Below, piece after piece: positions 32,039 through 36,895 of a stretch of 36,895 nt of DNA. Numbering within the stretch: the stretch's first letter is position 1; every line of letters begins with the position of its first letter. Location: NCBI GenBank assembly GCA_023379125.1, contig JAMCSY010000027.1, forward strand, positions 1-36,895. The letters are read 5' to 3'. The position numbers and the translations under genes are program-made. The notes under the pieces are model-generated. The model was not told the origin of the DNA. It ran no database searches and saw nothing but the letters and a program-made list of their open reading frames with translations. The stretch comes from Patescibacteria group bacterium (lineage in GTDB: Bacteria > Patescibacteriota > Microgenomatia > Daviesbacterales > UBA10151).

Positions 32039-32557
32039 ATGGATATTGTTTTAGCACCTGACCCCAAACTCAGAGTCAAGACTAAACCGGTTAAAAAAAT
32101 CACCCCGGAAATTCTTAAAGTGGCCAAAGACATGATCAAACTGACCAAAGCCTATATTGATCCAGAGGGAATTGGTTTGGCTACTACTCAAGTCGGGCGA
32201 GATGAGAATTTTTTTATTGGTAAAATCGGTCAAAAGTTTGTCACCTTTTTCAATCCTCAAATTCTCTCTTACTCTAAAAAAACCAAAACTTTTTTTGAAG
32301 GCTGTTTATCTATTCCTAACTACTATGCTGAAATTGAAAGACCAGTCGCTGTAACTGTTGCTTATCAAGACGCTACCGGTAAACAGATCAAAACCCACCT
32401 GACAGGTATGTCTGCTTGGATTTTTCAACACGAGACTGACCACCTCAAGGGTAAATTGTTTATGGATCAAGTTGTAGCTCAAAAAGGTAAGATTTATAAA
32501 GTTGTAGGCAAAGATGAAGCAGGTTCAGATATTTTTGAAGAAATTAAATTAATGTAA
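32039..32557 (+). CDS. def: Peptide deformylase
   Basis: This 172-residue metallo-enzyme removes the formyl group from new proteins. The ATG at 32039 gives the usual N-terminus and follows GGAGAG directly; starting at 31982 would add 19 unrelated residues. Motif 1 is GIGLATTQ (44-51, usually GIGLAAxQ), motif 2 EGCLS (87-91) with the metal-binding cysteine, motif 3 HETDH (131-135) with two metal histidines and the catalytic glutamate. Its TAA is followed immediately by the fmt ATG, so the pair is coupled, as is common. Confidence 0.95.
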   Translation: MDIVLAPDPKLRVKTKPVKKITPEILKVAKDMIKLTKAYIDPEGIGLATTQVGRDENFFIGKIGQKFVTFFNPQILSYSKKTKTFFEGCLSIPNYYAEIERPVAVTVAYQDATGKQIKTHLTGMSAWIFQHETDHLKGKLFMDQVVAQKGKIYKVVGKDEAGSDIFEEIKLM

Positions 32558-33397
32558 ATGACTTTCCCAAAAATTAAAATTGTTTTCTTTGGCACCCCAG
32601 AGTATGTTATTCCCATCGCGCGTGTTCTTGACGACAACTTTGATTTAGTGGCTATCGTTACCACTCCTGATCAAAAAATAGGCAGAAAACAGATCTTGAC
32701 TCCAACTCCGGTCAAAACTTTTGCTCAAGCAAAGACCATTCCTGTCTTTGAATATACTAGTCCACAGTCTTTAGGAAAAATGTTAGCTAATTTCCAACCT
32801 GATCTTTTTGTTGTGGCTTCTTTTGGCAAAATTATTACCCCAGAAATATTAAAAATTCCCAAATTTGGCAGCCTAAATATCCATCCTTCTGTTCTGCCAA
32901 AATATCGTGGTGCCTCACCTATCCAACAAGCCATTTTAAATGGAGACCAAAGTTTAGGGCTTTCAATTATGCAAATGGATGAGAAAATGGACCATGGACC
33001 AATGATTTTTACCAGTGAATTTAGATTATCAGACACAGATAATTTCTCTAATTTGAGTAAAAAAGCTTTTCTAATGGCAGCAGACACTTTAAGCAGTTTA
33101 ATACCCCAATTTATTGCTGGAAAAATTAAATTAGTTGAGCAAGATCATCAACAAGCCACTTTCACTAAATTACTCAAAAAAGAGGATGGTTTTTTTGATA
33201 TTAATAATCCCCCTTCTTCAGAAATATTAGATAGAATGATCCGTGCCTATTTTCCTTGGCCAACTGCTTGGACACGCTGGCAGGGGAAAATTGTTAAATT
33301 TTATCCTGAACAAAGGATCCAGATGGAAGGTAAAAAAATAGTTTCCTGGGCAGAGTTTACAAGAGGTTTCCCTAATTTTCCGGTTATTTTAGGATAA
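32558..33397 (+). CDS. fmt: Methionyl-tRNA formyltransferase
   Basis: This 279-residue enzyme formylates initiator Met-tRNA with 10-formyl-tetrahydrofolate. The N-terminal Rossmann domain has FFGTPEYVIP. The catalytic triad lies in NIHPSVLPKYRGASPI (N107, H109) and MDHGPM (D145). The C-terminal OB-like domain is shortened, making the protein about 35 residues shorter than the E. coli enzyme. The gene directly abuts def with no spacer. Its formyl donor can be produced by FolD, encoded at the other end of the window. Confidence 0.95.
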   Translation: MTFPKIKIVFFGTPEYVIPIARVLDDNFDLVAIVTTPDQKIGRKQILTPTPVKTFAQAKTIPVFEYTSPQSLGKMLANFQPDLFVVASFGKIITPEILKIPKFGSLNIHPSVLPKYRGASPIQQAILNGDQSLGLSIMQMDEKMDHGPMIFTSEFRLSDTDNFSNLSKKAFLMAADTLSSLIPQFIAGKIKLVEQDHQQATFTKLLKKEDGFFDINNPPSSEILDRMIRAYFPWPTAWTRWQGKIVKFYPEQRIQMEGKKIVSWAEFTRGFPNFPVILG

Positions 33398-33398
33398 T

Positions 33399-33427
33399 TT
33401 TACACTTCAACAGCTTTGTGTTATTTT
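33399..33427 (+). promoter_or_regulatory. Promoter for the orphan at 33441
   Basis: TTTACA (33399-33404), a 17-base spacer and TATTTT (33422-33427). The expected start near 33434 is seven bases before the ATG. It begins right after the fmt stop. Confidence 0.45.
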
Positions 33428-33440
33428 AGCAAAACATCAG

Positions 33441-33779
33441 ATGCCTGACAGACAAGAAATATCCCAACATTTACAAAATCTGCCAACTATATCAGGTTAT
33501 CAATTGGATATCCAAGATGCCGAAATTTGGGAACAGAGCGAAGCAGGTGCACATTTTAAAGTCACTAAAGTCAGATACCCAGATCTACCCCAACACGATG
33601 ATCGCTATTTTTGTTTATCTTTGTCTGGATATAAAGAAGATCAAACTAAAGTGCTCAATGATTTTATCGCAGCACTCGGACCACCGACCTTACCACCTGA
33701 GTATATCAAACCCTTAGCTATTACCACTGTTATCTGGAACGTTCTTAGTGCCTACGCCCACATCAAACAGAATCGCTAA
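33441..33779 (+). CDS. Unknown 112-residue protein
   Basis: This protein is not recognised. It looks like a small α/β protein: an N-terminal helix, a β-rich middle (GAHFKVTKVRYPDLP, YFCLSLSGY) and a helical end (TTVIWNVLSAYAHIKQ). It has one cysteine and no signal peptide. It follows fmt by 43 bases, with its own likely promoter giving a very short leader. It ends 12 bases from the convergent end of the nuclease-primase gene. Confidence 0.6.
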   Translation: MPDRQEISQHLQNLPTISGYQLDIQDAEIWEQSEAGAHFKVTKVRYPDLPQHDDRYFCLSLSGYKEDQTKVLNDFIAALGPPTLPPEYIKPLAITTVIWNVLSAYAHIKQNR

Positions 33780-33791
33780 AAATTAAGCCAA

Positions 33792-36695
33792 TTAAACTTG
33801 TTGCAACTGCCGTAATAAATCATTGAGATCTTTCCACTCAGCTAAACCATGATTTTGCTCAACCAATTTTTCTGTTAAATCAACTATTGGTCCCGGATAT
33901 CCATAAATTCTTAGACCTTGTACTGATTTTTGACTAGCTTCTCTGCCTGGACCGTCTCGATCAAAAGCCAACCCCAACTCAACTCGCTGGTCTGAAACTT
34001 GGGCCGCGTGCTTTAAACCAGCCCAATTAGATGTCCCCACTAAGGCAACTGTCGGATAACCCATCTGTATGGCTGATAAAGCATCCAGTGGAGCCTCACA
34101 AATATTCACTCCTACTTTGGGATCAGCTTCTAAAATCTGCTCAAAACAAAGTCCATGTGTATACTCTCCCGATGATTTGACATGCGATAAAACCTGTTTA
34201 TTTTTGGCGTTAAAAGCCAGCCTACCATAAAAACTAACAACTGCATCTGGCCAAAAAGAGAGTGGAAAAGTTATATAACCCACACCTTCATTTTCAGCAA
34301 AATTTCCTGCACTAAAAGCAAAGACAGGCAAGCCGAACCCTTTACCCTTTTTTAAAGGTTGCTTTATCTCCTCATAAGTTAAGCCAAATTTTTTAAGGAA
34401 AGGTACCACTCCTTGCTCCTGATTTATCCTCTCGCTGAGTCTATAGAAACCTGTTTGCAGTAACTCATGATAAGTTTGCAAAGCTTCGTCATGGTCAGTT
34501 CTACCACCTGCTACTCTGTTAAAAATCTCATAAGCAAAACCGCGCTGAGATGCCAAACCAACCCCAAGTTGGGTAGCAAGTTCAACATCAATCGCCCGAC
34601 TTTGTAAATATTTATGGGCGACTTCCGCTCGATACCGATCAGATTCTGATCCCTGAGTAAGCCATCTTTCCTTAAGTAAATTCTGCGCGATCTGCATAAT
34701 TTCCAAATAACGCTCAGGAATTTCCTGACGATTGGGAATCTCCGCTTGGCTATGAGTCAGATAATTTCGCACCCTGCGCCCATCGATTTTAACCAGACCG
34801 TTGAGAGTCCGCTCATCAATCCTTCCCCCCGCTCCGCAGGAAAAACACTTCCAAGAACCTGTGTAAGGATTAACTAATAAGGAAGGATTGCGGTCAATTT
34901 GACCTGGATAATCAGGATTTTTAGGTTGGTGAGTTTTTAGAAAACAGCGCACCTTGAAAGCCCGATCACCATCTACAGATTCTCCTTCGACAGCACCTCC
35001 TCTGAGAGCCTGTACTAATCTCGTAAAATCCATCAAATACATAGGCGCACCACTCCTTTTTTTACCCAGCACGCTAATTATTCCTCCAGTTTTTTCTGAT
35101 TCACGATCTAGATACTCCTGCCTACTAGTGATCAACTCTTTAATTGCTTGATCATGAGAATTTAAGCCATCTGGATGATTATTGCCATTGTGATTACCAT
35201 TTTTGCGGCCGTCTATCATCACATAAGCTCGACGTTCATTTCCAAGTAAAGTAGCCAGCGCCAAACCAGTGAATAACTGATCAGTCACTCGTGCCTGTGC
35301 TCGACTGGTATATTGTAGATAGCGGCGGGCAAAACCATCTAGCCTACCTCTGACTTCTTGATCGGTTGGGGAAACCAACAAATGCTGTGGTGCTTCCCAG
35401 GAAGGTGCAACATAAACTAGTTGGGCACCGACGACTCGATCACTTAAAGGAGACTTTTCCGGATCTAGTTGGTCATGGACTAAATCTAAACCTAGTCTGC
35501 CCCAACCAATATAAGTACTTGCCTGCAATAAATGCCCTTTGGGAACCTCAGTTAAAGGTTTAACCGGATAGCGCTCGCTGGCCCAAGTTCTTAAGTTACC
35601 ATCAACAGTGCCCCCAACTAAGGTTTTAACCTCTTCGATCATCCACAACGGCCACCAGCCAAATTGGTGATGAATCTTCCAATCTGCTTCTACCAAGGAA
35701 CTAGGACGACTCGCGACCACCCGACACACTTCTGCCTGCTGTCTGCTTGTAAGTTGGCCATTATCTGTTCCAATCACCAAAGCACCATCAATTCTGCCTG
35801 TATTTATTAAGCGTGACTTAAAGGGAGGTGCTTCTGTCAACAAAACTTGTGGGCCTTTTTCTAAATATTGCCGATATCCAGAGGTTAAAATACCGCACCA
35901 AGTAGCTACTAAATCAGGCAAAAGTTCTTGAGCAGCATGGCGTGGCAGGCTTAGAAACTTTTCCAGTGATCTACCAACATAGGGATATAACAAAGGAACA
36001 GCTGCCAGTGACAAGCGACGCGCCTCCCAAACATCATTAGTTTCTAAAGCATGATTTAACTGACAATGATAATCTTGCAACTGTGCTGTCAAATCGAGGT
36101 CAAACGGACGAACGGAATGACCATTTTGCTTAAAAACAGGTAATAAATCATGATTGTTCCAACTACCAGGCACTGTTTCATCAGTAATATAGGAAAGCTG
36201 GGGGTTACCGAGTAAGAGGTTCTCAGTATTGGTATCAAATAGGCTTGATTGTAACTCGCATTCTATCTGTTGAGGTGTAAAAACTTCTCCAGTTAATGTC
36301 CCTAATAATATCTCATGGGTGACTGATCCACCCATAGCTACCTCCCAAAAAAACTCATCACTAGATTTACCTCCACGAATAATCCGTACTAACTGCGACC
36401 ACTGGGCAGTAGGTGGTTTATGAGTCACATCATAACGTGTTACCTTTGCTGAAAAACGCGGATTTTTGCCGACTAGCTCTTTGAGAAATTGTCCAAGTTT
36501 AGCTTCATCTTCAATCAGACCTGCACGCCTATATGCTTCAGCTAGGGCACGAAGATCAGCTCTTGGGGATAGATGAGTTGCCCAATTAATCAACTCTGTT
36601 GGCGGATCTTCAATGCTTGCTAAAACCTCAGCAACATCACTAGAATAAGATCCCATTTCTGGTAAATAATTCCTTTGAGCTTTTTTCTCAGCCAT
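33792..36695 (-). CDS. RecB-like nuclease fused to a DnaG-like primase core
   Basis: I use the ATG at 36695 (967 residues); a TTG 33 bases upstream is less likely. Residues 1-285 match nothing I know. A PD-(D/E)XK nuclease of RecB/Cas4 type fits 285-400: TEAPPF, GRIDGA with D303, EEVK with E355 and K357, and Q391 in LLQASTYIGW. A basic N/H/G-rich linker near 510 leads to a CHC2-like zinc finger (C584, H589, C617, C620; first pair unusually C-x4-H). A DnaG polymerase core follows (ITFPLSF, VVSFYGR, THGLCFEQIL), then TOPRIM with E867 and DRD at 912-914. There is no typical DnaB-binding tail. A replication or repair primase is likely; the canonical dnaG may lie elsewhere. Confidence 0.8.
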   Translation of the reverse strand: MAEKKAQRNYLPEMGSYSSDVAEVLASIEDPPTELINWATHLSPRADLRALAEAYRRAGLIEDEAKLGQFLKELVGKNPRFSAKVTRYDVTHKPPTAQWSQLVRIIRGGKSSDEFFWEVAMGGSVTHEILLGTLTGEVFTPQQIECELQSSLFDTNTENLLLGNPQLSYITDETVPGSWNNHDLLPVFKQNGHSVRPFDLDLTAQLQDYHCQLNHALETNDVWEARRLSLAAVPLLYPYVGRSLEKFLSLPRHAAQELLPDLVATWCGILTSGYRQYLEKGPQVLLTEAPPFKSRLINTGRIDGALVIGTDNGQLTSRQQAEVCRVVASRPSSLVEADWKIHHQFGWWPLWMIEEVKTLVGGTVDGNLRTWASERYPVKPLTEVPKGHLLQASTYIGWGRLGLDLVHDQLDPEKSPLSDRVVGAQLVYVAPSWEAPQHLLVSPTDQEVRGRLDGFARRYLQYTSRAQARVTDQLFTGLALATLLGNERRAYVMIDGRKNGNHNGNNHPDGLNSHDQAIKELITSRQEYLDRESEKTGGIISVLGKKRSGAPMYLMDFTRLVQALRGGAVEGESVDGDRAFKVRCFLKTHQPKNPDYPGQIDRNPSLLVNPYTGSWKCFSCGAGGRIDERTLNGLVKIDGRRVRNYLTHSQAEIPNRQEIPERYLEIMQIAQNLLKERWLTQGSESDRYRAEVAHKYLQSRAIDVELATQLGVGLASQRGFAYEIFNRVAGGRTDHDEALQTYHELLQTGFYRLSERINQEQGVVPFLKKFGLTYEEIKQPLKKGKGFGLPVFAFSAGNFAENEGVGYITFPLSFWPDAVVSFYGRLAFNAKNKQVLSHVKSSGEYTHGLCFEQILEADPKVGVNICEAPLDALSAIQMGYPTVALVGTSNWAGLKHAAQVSDQRVELGLAFDRDGPGREASQKSVQGLRIYGYPGPIVDLTEKLVEQNHGLAEWKDLNDLLRQLQQV

Positions 36696-36732
36696 GTTTT
36701 TAAAAATCTTGGGGCAGCTATGGGACAACTTT

Positions 36733-36761
36733 AAATTAGCTGGAATCTCTCAAATAATCAA
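36733..36761 (-). promoter_or_regulatory. Possible promoter of the nuclease-primase gene
   Basis: On the minus strand, TTGATT (36761-36756), a 17-base spacer and TAATTT (36738-36733). Transcription would start near 36726, downstream of the first base of the alternative TTG codon (36728), which supports the ATG at 36695. The remaining bases to 36895 hold a small TGAAGC/GCTTCA hairpin and no gene I can support. Confidence 0.35.
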
Positions 36762-36895
36762 GTGTGGGATTGATAAAATTATTATTTTTATAGAACAAAT
36801 CTCCTCTGTGCTTTAACCGCTTTGTCAAAACCCAGCTGCTCTAGTCCAGATGGTGAAGATGAAGCAAGGTTTCAAGCTTCAGGTAAAATGAGCAG

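Noticed and set aside
36762-36895. tRNA, riboswitch or RNase P RNA at the right edge
   Set aside because: I could not build a cloverleaf or recognise conserved RNA motifs. Only a 6-bp hairpin and a 13-codon open frame are present.
1-36895. CRISPR array or phage/defence island
   Set aside because: No regularly spaced direct repeats, cas genes, integrase, restriction methylase or toxin-antitoxin pair were found. The HNH-like gene stands alone.

Overview
This 36.9 kb window is low-GC bacterial chromosome. It most likely comes from a member of the Candidate Phyla Radiation / Patescibacteria, perhaps Microgenomates-like. The evidence is indirect: several housekeeping proteins are pared down (a trigger factor without its PPIase domain, a prolyl-tRNA synthetase without its editing domain, a 150-residue EF-Ts). 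ThyX is present in the thymidylate cluster. Small orphan genes of unknown function are scattered between conserved genes, and most genes lack a recognisable Shine-Dalgarno sequence. No rRNA or tRNA gene, intact insertion sequence, integrase or CRISPR array was seen. TAA, TAG and TGA are all used as stops, so the standard bacterial code applies. No gene-free stretch exceeds 300 bases.

Layout. 1-364: start of folD, cut by the window edge. 443-769: a divergent orphan with its own promoter. 790-10770 (minus): a long translation / DNA-maintenance cluster that reads, in transcription order, rpsB, tsf, frr, rseP, an orphan, proS, tig, rpsU, yqeY, ybeY, dnaX, glyA. pyrH, which often lies between tsf and frr, is absent there; two inverted repeats fill the gap. 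10883-13841: three unknown or poorly known genes, including an HNH-like protein. 13838-16615 (minus): a thymidylate block of dut, tmk, dcd and thyX. 16639-21991 (minus): topA and dprA among orphans, with a tight cluster of three hairpins at 16956-17042. 22056-27143: the cell-shape genes mreB, mreC, mreD and mrdA (PBP2), with an opposite-strand orphan between mreB and mreC. 27350-29787 (plus): an O-antigen ligase-like membrane/TPR protein and a coupled small gene. 29812-31921 (minus): the primary sigma factor and, upstream of it, a diverged sigma paralogue split by one in-frame TGA. 32039-33779 (plus): def, fmt and an orphan. 33792-36695 (minus): a large protein joining a RecB-like nuclease domain to a DnaG-like primase core.

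How the genes work together. FolD and GlyA supply methylene-tetrahydrofolate to ThyX. Dcd and Dut make and cleave dUTP to dUMP, ThyX methylates it, and Tmk phosphorylates the product. RpsB, EF-Ts, RRF, ProS, trigger factor, bS21, YbeY, Def and Fmt serve protein synthesis from initiation to maturation. MreBCD with PBP2 suggests a rod-like elongating cell. DnaX, TopA, DprA and the nuclease-primase fusion handle DNA. The most unusual items are the TGA-split sigma factor, the nuclease-primase fusion, the hairpin cluster, the strong Shine-Dalgarno of rpsU in a genome that mostly lacks them, and several predicted leaderless or near-leaderless promoters.
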